Of a stretch of DNA of 64,000 nucleotides, positions 16,899 through 26,090 are shown in pieces (the stretch's first letter is position 1; each line of letters starts with the position of its first letter). The notes under the pieces are model-generated. The model worked only from the letters and a program-made list of their open reading frames with translations, was not told the origin of the DNA and did no database searches. The translations under genes and the position numbers were made by a program. Source of the DNA: Starkeya sp. ORNL1 (GTDB taxonomy: Bacteria > Pseudomonadota > Alphaproteobacteria > Rhizobiales > Xanthobacteraceae). The stretch is from contig NZ_CP048834.1 in NCBI RefSeq assembly GCF_012971745.1, positions 5,651,001 to 5,715,000 on the forward strand, in the 5' to 3' direction.

Positions 16899-17957
16899 AT
16901 GGGCGACGTCTATACCGTCCGCTTGAGCCCGGTCGGCGTCGAGTTCGAGGTCAAGGAGGGCGAGACCGTCCTCGATGCGGCTTTCCGCCAGGGTATCGCC
17001 CTGCCGCACGGCTGCAAGGAAGGACGCTGCGCCGCCTGCAAATGCGTGCTGAACGAGGGCGAGGTCGAGCTGAAACCGTATTCCACCTTCGCGCTCAACG
17101 AGATGGAACGGGATCAGAACCACATATTGCTGTGCCGCACGCTGGCCTATTCGGACATTGAGGTCGATCTACTCAATTTCGACGAGGAAATACTGTCGAA
17201 ATCGATACCCGTTCGCAATCTCGAAGGGCAGGTAACGCGGGTCGTCGAACTGACCCACGACATAAGGCGTCTGGAGATCGTGCTCGATCAGCCTCTCAAA
17301 TTCTGGGCGGGGCAATATGTCGATATCACGCTCCCGGGACCAGAGAAGATTACGCGCTCGTTTTCCATGGCAAATACGCCGGTCGAAGGCAAAGAGCTTG
17401 CGTTCATCATCAAGAAGTACCCCAACGGACAATTCTCCTCCCGTCTCGACGGAGACCTCAAGCCCGGAACCCGGCTCGACGTCCGTGGACCGTTCGGCAC
17501 CTGCTTCCGACGGGAAGACAAGGGAGGAGCCCTGATACTGGTCGGCGGCGGCTCCGGCATGTCGCCGCTGTGGTCGATCCTTCACGATCATCTGGAAAGC
17601 GGGGAGGATCGCGAAGTCCATTTCTTCTACGGCGCACGAACCGCCAAGGACCTGTTCTACCTCGACGAACTTGCGCGCCTGGCGGAGGAAAATTCCCGCT
17701 TCCACTTCATTCCCGCGTTGTCCAATACGGGCGAGGACGAGGAATGGACCGGCGAGCGCGGCTTCGTCCACGAGGTGCTGAACGCCCATCTGCGCAGGCT
17801 TTCGTTCGGCGAGGATGTCGACGTCTATGCCTGCGGCCCCGAGCCCATGATCGAGGCCCTGGTGCCGGTCCTGCAGATGAATGACGTCTCAACCGACCGC
17901 ATCTTCTTCGACAAGTTCACGCCGGCTTCCAGCGCCACCGAGCTGGCCCACGCCTGA
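16899..17957 (+). CDS. mimB: Monooxygenase reductase component (2Fe-2S ferredoxin, FAD, NADH)
   Basis: A 352-aa electron-transfer protein. The N-terminal plant-type ferredoxin domain binds 2Fe-2S through Cys39, Cys44, Cys47 and Cys79. A ferredoxin-reductase FAD domain (RSFSMAN) and an NADH domain (GGGSGMSP, then CGPEPMIE) follow. It passes electrons from NADH to the MimA/MimC hydroxylase. The order hydroxylase-reductase-small subunit-coupling protein is the hallmark of the mim/prm family. GGGGAG precedes the ATG. The middle of the gene (about 17160-17560) is a little less GC-rich than its neighbours. Confidence 0.94.
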   Translation: MGDVYTVRLSPVGVEFEVKEGETVLDAAFRQGIALPHGCKEGRCAACKCVLNEGEVELKPYSTFALNEMERDQNHILLCRTLAYSDIEVDLLNFDEEILSKSIPVRNLEGQVTRVVELTHDIRRLEIVLDQPLKFWAGQYVDITLPGPEKITRSFSMANTPVEGKELAFIIKKYPNGQFSSRLDGDLKPGTRLDVRGPFGTCFRREDKGGALILVGGGSGMSPLWSILHDHLESGEDREVHFFYGARTAKDLFYLDELARLAEENSRFHFIPALSNTGEDEEWTGERGFVHEVLNAHLRRLSFGEDVDVYACGPEPMIEALVPVLQMNDVSTDRIFFDKFTPASSATELAHA

Positions 17958-17997
17958 ACAAAGTATTTCCCAAGCATCAAGAAAAGGGAGGACCATC

Positions 17998-19068
17998 ATG
18001 TCTGCAACAGAAACGGCACCGGTCAAGTCGGGAGCCGCGGGTTCGGCGATCTTTGCCGACTCCGATAGCCGGAAGTACCGCTATTTCGAGCCGCGCGGCA
18101 AGCGCGCGACCCACTATGAGGACGTCACCGTCGACGTCCAGCCGGATCCCGAGCGCTATCTGCTGCAGGACTGGATCATCTCCTTTCCCGACGGGCGCGG
18201 CGCCTATTCCAAGGACAACACCGCGGCGCTGAGTTCCAACTGGCACCTGTTCCGCGCGCCGGACCAGGAGTGGGAGCGCACCCACTATCAGCGCCAGTCC
18301 AAGATCGAGGGGATGGTGCAGTCAGTCATCGCCAATGGCCGCAAGTCCGGTGCGCCGAAGGCGTTCGACAAGGCCTGGGTGAAAGTGCTGCAAAACCATC
18401 TCGGCGCGTGGAAGCACGTCGAGTTCGGCCTCGGCACGTCGCTGATGCAGGCACAGCGCTACGGCTATACGCAGATGATCAACAATGCGACGCTGACGAA
18501 CTCGTCGTACAAGCTGCGCCTTGCCCAGGACATCACGCTGTATCTTGCCGAAATCGGCATGGATATCGGCAATTTCGACGACGAGGCCGGCAAGCGGACC
18601 TGGCTCGAAGACGGCATCTGGCAGGGCACGCGCGAGGCGGTCGAGTCCATCATGGGCGCGACGGACTATCTCGAGCAGTACTTCGCCACCAACATCGTGT
18701 TCGAGCCGCTGGTCGGCGAACTGTTCCGCAGCGGCTTCCTGATGCAGGCGGCGTCCCCGAACGGCGACTTCATCACGCCGCCGGTGATCTCGGCGGCCGA
18801 GGCCGACTACGAGCGCAACCTCGCCAACGCGATCGACCTGTTCCACCTGCTGGCACACGACCCGGAACACGGCGCGCACAACAAGCTCCTGTTCCAGACC
18901 TGGCTGCACAAGCATGTGGGGCTCGCCAACAAGGCAGCCGCCGGCCTGCAGCCCATCTGGTCGCAGCCGCATTCCAAGCCTGTCCAGTATTCCGATGCGC
19001 GCGCGCAGTCGGTCGAGCGCATCCAGAAGATCCTGGGCGAGCTCGGTCTCGATCTTCCCAAGGAGTGA
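17998..19068 (+). CDS. mimC: Monooxygenase hydroxylase small (beta) subunit
   Basis: A 356-aa subunit of the hydroxylase with the ferritin-like fold but without the paired ExxH iron motifs. It is structural and packs against MimA. Recognisable segments are SNWHLFRAPDQEWERTHY and the LFHLLAHDPEHGAHN stretch near the C terminus. GGGAGG precedes the ATG at 17998. An upstream in-frame ATG exists but would add residues overlapping mimB. Third gene of the operon, 40 bases after mimB and six before mimD. Confidence 0.93.
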   Translation: MSATETAPVKSGAAGSAIFADSDSRKYRYFEPRGKRATHYEDVTVDVQPDPERYLLQDWIISFPDGRGAYSKDNTAALSSNWHLFRAPDQEWERTHYQRQSKIEGMVQSVIANGRKSGAPKAFDKAWVKVLQNHLGAWKHVEFGLGTSLMQAQRYGYTQMINNATLTNSSYKLRLAQDITLYLAEIGMDIGNFDDEAGKRTWLEDGIWQGTREAVESIMGATDYLEQYFATNIVFEPLVGELFRSGFLMQAASPNGDFITPPVISAAEADYERNLANAIDLFHLLAHDPEHGAHNKLLFQTWLHKHVGLANKAAAGLQPIWSQPHSKPVQYSDARAQSVERIQKILGELGLDLPKE

Positions 19069-19074
19069 GCACAG

Positions 19075-19446
19075 ATGTCCGTATCCTCCCGGTCCGCCAC
19101 CAACCACAACATCTTCCAGAAGATGGGCGACATCGTCTTCAACCAGACGATCTCGCATCAGTGCGGCGTTACCATGAATGACAGCGTCGAGGCTCGCGCC
19201 ATCGCCGAGTTCATGGGGCAGAAGCCCGCCGTGACGGTGACCTATCAGCCCGCGCTGATCCGCATCGACGGTGAAGGCAAGCTGGTCTTCAAGATGGACG
19301 AGATCAGCGAGATCCTCGGCAAGGAGATGACCGCCGAAATCTTCGAGGTCAATACGTCCACTCACTACGGACGCATGATCCGGGTCGACGACAATACGGT
19401 CACCCTGTTCGGCGACATGGACGAAATACGCCAATACATCGAGTAA
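19075..19446 (+). CDS. mimD: Monooxygenase coupling (effector) protein
   Basis: A 123-aa cofactor-free regulatory protein of the MmoB/DmpM family. Such proteins bind the hydroxylase and couple NADH use to oxygenation. Family-like segments are CGVTMNDSVEARAIAEFM and ISEILGKEM. It begins six bases after mimC, so the two are probably coupled in translation. It completes the four-part enzyme. Confidence 0.92.
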   Translation: MSVSSRSATNHNIFQKMGDIVFNQTISHQCGVTMNDSVEARAIAEFMGQKPAVTVTYQPALIRIDGEGKLVFKMDEISEILGKEMTAEIFEVNTSTHYGRMIRVDDNTVTLFGDMDEIRQYIE

Positions 19447-19555
19447 CCGGGGACAGGCTCGGCGGGGAGGGCAGGTGCCTTCCCCGGCCGGCACGAAAAT
19501 CGGCGCCCGACGCGACGCCACGCGCACATGCATTCCGATGAACGGGAGAGGGACG

Positions 19556-20578
19556 ATGTTCAGGACGCCGGACGGTGAAGAGGTCTTCATCATCGATGGT
19601 CATACGCACTTCTGGGACGGCAGCCCGGAGAACCAGAGCAATATTCACGGCAAGCAGTTCATCGACTGCTTCTACGCCTACCACACCGCCCTGAGCCCAA
19701 AGGACAAGCTCTGGGCCAAGGACAAGTTCGAGAAATACAGCGCCGAGCAGATGCACCACGATCTGTTCGTCGACGGTCCCGACGACATGGCGATCGTGCA
19801 GTCGACCTATCTCACCGAATTCTACAAGAATGGCTTCAACACCATCGAGCGTAACCTCGAGATCGCCAAGGCCTACAAGGACCGCTTCATCGTGAACGGG
19901 GCGTTCGATCCGCGCGATGGCGAGAAGGCCCTCGAATACATTCATTTCATGAAGGAGAATTACGGCGTCAAGGGCGTGAAGCTCTACACCGCCGAGTGGA
20001 AGGGCGAGTCCCGTGGCTGGAAGCTCACCGACCCGAGCGCCTATCGCTGCCTCGAGCTGTGCCAGAAGCTTGGCATCACCAACATCCACGTGCACAAGGG
20101 CCCGACCATCATCCCGCTCGACAAGGATGCGTTCGACGTCCACGACGTCGACCATGCGGCGACCGATTTCCAGGGCCTGAACTTCATCATCGAGCATTGC
20201 GGCCTGCCGAGGCTCGACGATTTCTGCTGGATCGCGGTGCAGGAGACCAATGTCTATGGCGGCCTCGCCGTAGCGTTGCCCTTCATCCATTCCCGCCCGC
20301 GCTATTTCGCCGAAGTCATCAGCGAGCTGCTGTTCTGGGTCGGCGAGGACAAGCTGCTGTTCGGCAGCGACTACGCGATCTGGACGCCGCGCTGGCTGGT
20401 GGAGAAGTTCTGGAACTTCGAGATCCCCGACGACATCAAGCAGGAGCACGGCGTCGACCTGACGCGCGAGGCCAAGCGCAAGATCCTCGGGCTCAACGCC
20501 GCTCGCCTCTACGGCGTCGATGTCGAGGCGCAGAAGGCGAAGCTCAAGGACGCCTCGCTGGCGGTAGCGGCGGAGTAG
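19556..20578 (+). CDS. Amidohydrolase family protein of the monooxygenase island
   Basis: A 340-aa protein of the amidohydrolase-2 family with an N-terminal metal motif HTH (His16, His18), further His in HVHKG and IIEHCG, and a C-terminal GSDYAIWTP metal-site aspartate. GGGAGAGGG lies just before the chosen ATG. The same gene follows mimABCD/prmABCD in actinobacteria. Its role is not settled, and a hydrolase or decarboxylase acting in the pathway or in enzyme maturation are both possible. Conserved synteny argues for a real contribution to the monooxygenase system. Confidence 0.87.
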   Translation: MFRTPDGEEVFIIDGHTHFWDGSPENQSNIHGKQFIDCFYAYHTALSPKDKLWAKDKFEKYSAEQMHHDLFVDGPDDMAIVQSTYLTEFYKNGFNTIERNLEIAKAYKDRFIVNGAFDPRDGEKALEYIHFMKENYGVKGVKLYTAEWKGESRGWKLTDPSAYRCLELCQKLGITNIHVHKGPTIIPLDKDAFDVHDVDHAATDFQGLNFIIEHCGLPRLDDFCWIAVQETNVYGGLAVALPFIHSRPRYFAEVISELLFWVGEDKLLFGSDYAIWTPRWLVEKFWNFEIPDDIKQEHGVDLTREAKRKILGLNAARLYGVDVEAQKAKLKDASLAVAAE

Positions 20579-20582
20579 GGCG

Positions 20583-21443
20583 ATGGGCAGCTCGGCCAGC
20601 CTTGATCGCCGCACGGCAGCGGTGTGGGAGCGCGCCTCGCACGTCATGGATCCCGAGCTCGACGAATCCATCGTCGATCTCGGCTTCGTGGAGGATGTGG
20701 ACATCGATGCGGATGGCGGCGTCTACGTCCGGTTCCGGCTACCGACCTATTGGTGCTCGCCGAACTTCGCCTTCCTGATGGCCGACGACATCGCCCGCGC
20801 GGTGCGTGCCCTGCCATGGGTCGGCGAGGTGCGCCCGCGCCTTGAGGACCATATGTGCTCGGACGAGGTCAATCGCGGCGTCGAGCTCGGTCTCAGCTTC
20901 GCGGATGCGTTCGCCGGCTATCAGGTCGGCGGCAGCATCGAGGAGTTGCGGGAGACCTTCCTCAGGAAGGCCTTCCAGCGGCGCCAGGAGGCGGTGATGC
21001 TCGGCTTCCGACGCGCCGGCTGCACCGACGCCGAACTGGTGGCGATGGATCTCGCCCGCTTCGATCGCTTCACGGTGCGCGATGCGGAAGGGCTGCGGCA
21101 GAAGCCGCGCTATCGCTCCCTCCTGCTTGAACGCGGGCTCGCCGCCGGGCCGCAGGATCTCGCCTTCGTCACCCTGGAGGGCGAGCCGATCGCGGCCTCC
21201 GGACTGGCGGCGCACCTGCGCGCACTGCGTGCCATCCGCATCAATATGGAGGCGAACGGCGCGCTGTGCCGCGGCCTGTCCGAGGCCCGCTATCGCGAGC
21301 ATCACGTCGAACCGGCCGAGCCCGGTGAGGAGCACGCGTGCGGCGCAGCCGGCAAGGCGGAGGCCTGCTCCGGCTGCGCGCTGGGCGGGACCCGCGCAAG
21401 GCCGGACACGCAAATCCCGGCGCATGCCCCGATGGCGTTCTGA
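20583..21443 (+). CDS. DUF59/MIP18-type protein with Cys-rich tail (MimF-like)
   Basis: A 286-aa protein starting four bases after the amidohydrolase. Its N-terminal 100 residues resemble the DUF59/MIP18 domain used in iron-sulfur or metal-centre assembly (DPELDESIVDLGFV, then PTYWCSPNF). The middle is helical and uncharacterised. The C-terminal tail has three close cysteines (HACGAAGKAEACSGC), a possible metal site. The homologous position in mycobacterial islands is mimF. A role in iron loading or maturation of MimA is a reasonable inference, not shown by sequence. Confidence 0.8.
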   Translation: MGSSASLDRRTAAVWERASHVMDPELDESIVDLGFVEDVDIDADGGVYVRFRLPTYWCSPNFAFLMADDIARAVRALPWVGEVRPRLEDHMCSDEVNRGVELGLSFADAFAGYQVGGSIEELRETFLRKAFQRRQEAVMLGFRRAGCTDAELVAMDLARFDRFTVRDAEGLRQKPRYRSLLLERGLAAGPQDLAFVTLEGEPIAASGLAAHLRALRAIRINMEANGALCRGLSEARYREHHVEPAEPGEEHACGAAGKAEACSGCALGGTRARPDTQIPAHAPMAF

Positions 21444-21505
21444 GCCTCGGGCCGACGATCCCGGGCGACCCACAACAGAGAAACGATCGAGGAGAGGAAA
21501 ACGCC

Positions 21506-23137
21506 ATGGCAAAACGGATCCTGCACGATATCGAAGCCCGCCGTGCCCTTGCCCGGGGCGTCGGCAAGCTCGCTGCCGCCGTCGAGGCGACGCTTGGGCC
21601 GAAGGGCATGAACGCCATGGTCGACCGGCCGATCGGCACGCCCATCGTCTCACGCGACGGCGTCACCATCGCCTCGGAGATCGAGCTGCCCGACCGCTTC
21701 GAGAATATGGGCGCGCAGGTGGTGCGCGAGGTCTCGATGCAGACCAACGAGGTCGCCGGCGACGGCACCACCACCGCCATGGTGCTGGCCAATGGTCTCA
21801 TCCAGAACGGCGTCGCCGCGCTGGAGCGCGGCGCCAAGCCGATCGACCTGTGCCGCGGCATCGACACGGCCGTGGATCTCGTCGTCAGCACCCTCAAGGA
21901 CCAGGCCCGGCCCGCCGGCGAGCGGCATATGCTGGAAGCGGTGGCGACGATCGCCGCGACCGATGCCCATCTCGGCAGCCTGGTCGCCGACGCGCTCGAG
22001 AGGGTCGGCCGCGACGGTATCATCAGCTCCGAATACGGGCTCACCATCGAGACGACGCTGGACGTGGTCGAGGGCATGTCGTTCGACCGCGGCTACATCT
22101 CGCACCACATGGTCACCGACATCGAGAAGATGGAGGTAGTGCTGCAGGAGCCCTACATCCTGCTGACCGACCTCAAGATCCGCACGCCGGAGGAGATCGC
22201 CGGCATCCGCGCCGCCGTCGCCAGGACCGGGCGCCCGTTGATGATCGTAGCCGAGGAGATCGCGCCCGACGTCGTGGTCACGCTGCTCGGCGAGGGCAAC
22301 CGTGGCAAGGTGCTGGTCGTCAACCCGCCGGACTATGGGCATTGGCGCAAGGCGATGATGGACGATCTCGCCATCATCACCGGTGGCCGCGTCATCGCGC
22401 GCGAGCTCGGCGGCCGGCTGGAAGATGCGACCCTGGAGGATCTCGGCGGCGCCCGGCAGGTGCGCGCCAGCGCCCGCGAGACCGTGATCGTGCGGGGAGG
22501 CGGCGATGCCGAGGCTGTTGCGGCGCGGCGTGCCCAGGTCACCCGGCAGCATGAGCTCGCGCCCCCCAATATCGAGCAGGACAAGCTCAAGGAGCGGCTC
22601 GCCAAGCTGTCCGGCGGGACGGCCATCATTTATGCCGGCGGGGTGACGCCGGTGGAGCAGAAGCGCAAGATCCAGCTCATCGATGACGCGCTCAACGCGA
22701 CCCGCGCCGCAGCCGAGGAAGGCATCGTCGCCGGCGGTGGAACGGCGCTGCTGCAATGCGCGCCGATCGTCAGGGCCAAACTCGGCAATCTCAATGGCGA
22801 TGTCGGCGAGGGCATTCGCCTGGTGAGCGAGACGCTCTCGCGTCCCGCTGCCTTCATCGCGCGCAATGCCGGTTACGATCCCGACACCGTCCTTGATCGC
22901 CTCAGGTCGGCACCTGCGGGTGTCGGGTTCGATGCTTCCTCCGGCGAGATGACCGACATGATATCGGCCGGCATCGTCGATCCGGTCCGCGTCACCTACA
23001 CCGCGCTGAGGAACGCCGCCTCCGTCGCCACCCTGGTGCTGTCGACCAACACCCTGGTGGCCGACATCCCCGAACATATCGACCCCACCGCCGGTCCCGC
23101 GCTCGGCGGCGGTGCCGAGAAACTCGGGCGCGCCTGA
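21506..23137 (+). CDS. mimG: GroEL-like chaperonin dedicated to the monooxygenase
   Basis: A 543-aa type I chaperonin. The ATPase loop GDGTTTA is intact (Asp86), as are LGPKGMN and GIVAGGGTAL. It differs from housekeeping GroEL at conserved places: the usual APGFGDRRK segment reads NPPDYGHWRK, and the C terminus ends in GGGAEKLGRA rather than a GGM repeat. MimG in mycobacteria is needed to fold the large hydroxylase subunit. This gene sits at the same place, last in the operon, preceded by GAGGAGAGG. A 16-bp hairpin 96 bases after the stop probably ends the transcript. Confidence 0.92.
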   Translation: MAKRILHDIEARRALARGVGKLAAAVEATLGPKGMNAMVDRPIGTPIVSRDGVTIASEIELPDRFENMGAQVVREVSMQTNEVAGDGTTTAMVLANGLIQNGVAALERGAKPIDLCRGIDTAVDLVVSTLKDQARPAGERHMLEAVATIAATDAHLGSLVADALERVGRDGIISSEYGLTIETTLDVVEGMSFDRGYISHHMVTDIEKMEVVLQEPYILLTDLKIRTPEEIAGIRAAVARTGRPLMIVAEEIAPDVVVTLLGEGNRGKVLVVNPPDYGHWRKAMMDDLAIITGGRVIARELGGRLEDATLEDLGGARQVRASARETVIVRGGGDAEAVAARRAQVTRQHELAPPNIEQDKLKERLAKLSGGTAIIYAGGVTPVEQKRKIQLIDDALNATRAAAEEGIVAGGGTALLQCAPIVRAKLGNLNGDVGEGIRLVSETLSRPAAFIARNAGYDPDTVLDRLRSAPAGVGFDASSGEMTDMISAGIVDPVRVTYTALRNAASVATLVLSTNTLVADIPEHIDPTAGPALGGGAEKLGRA

Positions 23138-23232
23138 CGACGGCGACGCCACCGCACCGCTGCGTGGGCGCCGTGCTCGCCGGAGCGCTGTATCGCGTGG
23201 GTCTGGCACGCGAGCCGGTACCGGCTTGATGC

Positions 23233-23270
23233 CGAGGGGGCGGCGGACGCCGCTGTCCGCCGCCCCCTCG
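23233..23270 (+). terminator. Strong GC hairpin after mimG
   Basis: A perfect 16-bp stem (CGAGGGGGCGGCGGAC against its complement) closes a six-base loop. There is no run of T after it, so it may act as a terminator without a U-tract or as an mRNA 3' end stabiliser. It separates the monooxygenase operon from the next cassette. Confidence 0.55.
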
Positions 23271-23341
23271 ATGACAGGCAAGTGACGTCAGATTGGAGGC
23301 ATGATAAATTGCGGTCCATAAATAAAGCGGCATCACTCATC

Positions 23342-23357
23342 TCAGCTTTCAAGCTGA
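23342..23357. promoter_or_regulatory. Inverted repeat upstream of the unknown cassette
   Basis: TCAGCTT, two bases, AAGCTGA. It lies in an AT-rich stretch (23285-23380) 33 bp before the ATG at 23390 and could be an operator. The binding protein is unknown. Confidence 0.35.
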
Positions 23358-23389
23358 ATTCATGATGTCGACATAAATAACGGGAGGGA

Positions 23390-23899
23390 ATGGTGGTTTA
23401 TATCATCACCAAGAATGACGGTCCTCGCAAAGAGGATGTCGCCGTCAGGAAATTGATCGAGAATAATCGCTCAACCATCGAGCGTCTCGCCAATCATCTT
23501 AGCGGCGGCCGATGGCAGGAGATCCGGCAGGCGCGCTCGGCGCCTCCCGTCGTCACGGAGCCTGAACGCAATACGGTGGCGGGCTATCAGCCGACCGACC
23601 GCAGCACCTCGACCCGGCCTTATGTGCGGATCAGCCCGAACAACCGTGTCGTGGTGGTCGACGAGGAGACCAGCCGGCAGGTGCTGTTCCTCGGCGAATT
23701 GCGGCGCGGGCCCGAGGGCGAGCGCTTCCGCCTCGCCACCCGGGAGAACGGCTTCTTCGATCCGCTCGAGGGCGACGCGCTGAACTGCCTCCTCGACCTC
23801 GACGGGCTGTTGATGCCTGGCGAAGAGGTCCACGAGGCGTTCAAGCAGGAACTGGCGTCGCGCCTCGGCATTGCCGACACAACGAGCGGTGGCGCCTGA
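23390..23899 (+). CDS. Hypothetical protein, 169 aa, first gene of an unrecognised cassette
   Basis: I do not recognise this protein. It has a charged N-terminal third (about residues 1-50, including KLIENNRSTIERLANHL), a proline- and Thr/Ser-rich linker (about 50-77) and a C-terminal domain of predicted strands and helices (YVRISPNNRVVVVDEETSRQ, then FKQELASRLG near the end). No signal peptide or membrane segment is seen. GGGAGG is only two bases from the ATG. A GTG one codon on is an alternative. It follows the mimG hairpin and precedes an activator gene on the same strand. Codon use fits the genome. Confidence 0.7.
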   Translation: MVVYIITKNDGPRKEDVAVRKLIENNRSTIERLANHLSGGRWQEIRQARSAPPVVTEPERNTVAGYQPTDRSTSTRPYVRISPNNRVVVVDEETSRQVLFLGELRRGPEGERFRLATRENGFFDPLEGDALNCLLDLDGLLMPGEEVHEAFKQELASRLGIADTTSGGA

Positions 23900-23952
23900 A
23901 CCGCGCGCAAGCGCCTCTTCACCGGCCTCGGCCGGAAGACACCACCACATTC

Positions 23953-26061
23953 ATGGATGCCCGAATGCCCACGGAAGCGCCCATGGTCAAACCGCAGCGC
24001 CCCTTCATGCCATCCCTGCCGCCGGGCGGGACGGACCGGGATGACAAGGACCGCCGGTCCGATCCGGCCGACGCCGCCTCCTACGACGCTTCGGCGACGA
24101 TGGAGGCGTGGGAGCGGTTATTGGCCACCGATCGGAAGCCGGCCGCCGGGCTCGTGCGCGGCGTGATCGAGCGTTCCTGGCAACGCAGCGTGCACTCAGG
24201 CGTCGATGCGCGAGGGCGCGGCAGCGAACTCGTCGTCACGACCGACGAGGTCGACCGGCTGCGACGGCAGAACACCGACCTCCTCGACGCCACCCGAAAG
24301 ACTTTTGGACGGATCGCCGAAGTGCTGGGCGACACCGCGACCATGGTGGTGATCACCGACAGCCAGGGCATCGTCATCGAAACCACCGGTGATCCCAGGA
24401 CCATCGACGCCGGCCACGACATCCACCTGGAGGTCGGCGCCAACTGGGGAGAGACCGTTACCGGCACCAACGGTATCGGCACCGCGCTGATCACCGGCCA
24501 GCCGGTCTATGTGCGCGCGGCCGAGCATTTCTGCGAAGGCGTGAAGGCCTGGACCTGCATCGGCACGCCGATCTTCAGCCCGCTCGACAACAGCGTCATC
24601 GGCGTCATCGATTTTTCCGGCCCGCAGGACATCTTCCATCGCCACAATGTGGCGCTGGGCATGATGGCGGCCAGCCACATCGAGCTCGCCCTTGCCGACA
24701 AGATGCGGATCGAGCGGGTGCGGCTTCTGGAAGCGTCGCTCTCGCATCTCGGGCAAGCGGTGCGTGGAGATGGCTTCGTCCTCCTCGACCGCTTCGGCCG
24801 CATCATCCATCATTGCGACGTGGCGGCTGCACGCTGGCGAAGCTTCAGCTCCGAGACTGAACTCAGGATCGGCGACCGGCTGCTGGATCTCGACGGCGAG
24901 CGCTGGCACGGCGGGATCGGAGAGGTCGCGGTTCCAGGGGCGCTGATGGAGCGTATCGAGCCGTTGATGCTCGACGGCAGCTTCTCCGGCGCGATGCTGA
25001 TATTGCCGCCGCCGGCGCGCCAGGCGCCGCCGAGACGGCCGTCCACCCAACTCGCCGCCCGGCGCGCCGTGGACGAGGCGCGGGCCGCCATCATCGGCGT
25101 CAGTGATGTGCTGCTGGCGGCGATCGAGCGCACCGAGCGCGCGGCGATGGGCAAGGCCGCGATTCTGCTGGAGGGAGAGACAGGCGCCGGCAAGGAATTG
25201 TTTGCCAGGCTCATCCATGCCTGCGGACAGGAAACCGGCAAGGAGCCCTTCGTCGCCTTCAATTGCGGCGCGGTCTCGAAGGAACTGCTCGGCGGCGAAC
25301 TGTTCGGCCATGCTCCCGGGGCGTTCACCGGTGCCACGCGCGAAGGCCGCGCCGGGCGTTTCGAGGTCGCCAATGGCGGCGTGCTCAGCCTCGACGAGAT
25401 CGGGGAGATGCCGCTCGAGCTGCAGCCTTATCTGCTGCGCGTGCTGGAGGAGAAGGCGGTCTACCGGATCGGCGACAGCCGGCCGCGGCCGGTGGATGTG
25501 CGCCTCGTCGCCTCCACCAACCGCGATCTCAAGCTGGAGGCGGCCGAGGGCCGGTTCCGCAAGGATCTCTATTTTCGGATCAGCGGCGTGAAGATCAGCA
25601 TCCCCCCGCTGCGCGCCCGCCGGGGCGACATCCCGCTGCTGATCGAGCACTTCAACACGCAGGCCGCCGAGACCTATTCGGCCGAACCGCTGCGCTTCAG
25701 GCCGGAGGTGCTCGACATGCTCGAGAGCTATGCGTGGCCCGGCAATGTCCGCGAATTGCGGAACATCGTCGAAAGCCTGTTCCTGATGTCGACCAGCCGG
25801 CTGGTCGGCTTTGACGATTTTCCCGAGGATTTCGTCGCGGACCTGTTTGGCTCGGACCGTTCGGAGCGCGCGCCTGCATTCGCGGATGGCGCTGGGCGCG
25901 ACGAGCATGAGGAGATTTCGCGGATCGACGAGACTGAACGCCGGCTGATCGAAAAGACGCTGGCGGCTTCCGGCGGCAACACCTCGGCCGCCGCCGAGCG
26001 TCTCGGCATCTCCCGCAGCACCCTCTACCGCAAGCTCCACCAGTATCGTTCGGGCGGATAA
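23953..26061 (+). CDS. AcoR-like sigma-54-dependent activator with GAF domain and intact GAFTGA loop
   Basis: A 702-aa regulator. After a disordered N terminus (about 1-50), a GAF domain occupies about 115-255, a PAS-like region about 260-350 and the AAA+ domain about 385-620. Walker A is GETGAGKE (408-415) and the sigma-54 contact loop GAFTGA (456-461) is canonical. A Fis-type helix-turn-helix ends the protein ([20 protein letters not shown]). It is the second activator of this kind in the window and is not closely similar to the one at 11335. It may control the flanking cassette, the mim promoters, or both. The start is uncertain; an ATG at 23983 is also possible. Confidence 0.9.
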   Translation: MDARMPTEAPMVKPQRPFMPSLPPGGTDRDDKDRRSDPADAASYDASATMEAWERLLATDRKPAAGLVRGVIERSWQRSVHSGVDARGRGSELVVTTDEVDRLRRQNTDLLDATRKTFGRIAEVLGDTATMVVITDSQGIVIETTGDPRTIDAGHDIHLEVGANWGETVTGTNGIGTALITGQPVYVRAAEHFCEGVKAWTCIGTPIFSPLDNSVIGVIDFSGPQDIFHRHNVALGMMAASHIELALADKMRIERVRLLEASLSHLGQAVRGDGFVLLDRFGRIIHHCDVAAARWRSFSSETELRIGDRLLDLDGERWHGGIGEVAVPGALMERIEPLMLDGSFSGAMLILPPPARQAPPRRPSTQLAARRAVDEARAAIIGVSDVLLAAIERTERAAMGKAAILLEGETGAGKELFARLIHACGQETGKEPFVAFNCGAVSKELLGGELFGHAPGAFTGATREGRAGRFEVANGGVLSLDEIGEMPLELQPYLLRVLEEKAVYRIGDSRPRPVDVRLVASTNRDLKLEAAEGRFRKDLYFRISGVKISIPPLRARRGDIPLLIEHFNTQAAETYSAEPLRFRPEVLDMLESYAWPGNVRELRNIVESLFLMSTSRLVGFDDFPEDFVADLFGSDRSERAPAFADGAGRDEHEEISRIDETERRLIEKTLAASGGNTSAAAERLGISRSTLYRKLHQYRSGG

Positions 26062-26090
26062 GGCCAGCGAAAGCGGACGGCGAGACGATC

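Noticed and set aside
23204..23218. TGGCACG resembling a sigma-54 -24 box before the unknown cassette
   Set aside because: Ten bases after the GG the sequence is GG, not GC, so the -12 element is missing.
21650..23281. Open frame of 543 codons opposite the GroEL-like gene
   Set aside because: The plus-strand chaperonin is unmistakable. The minus frame shows no domain and starts inside the hairpin region.
23298..23312. GG...TTGC arrangement (GGCATGATAAATTGC) upstream of 23390
   Set aside because: The GG-to-GC spacing is eleven rather than ten bases and the -24 box is poor.
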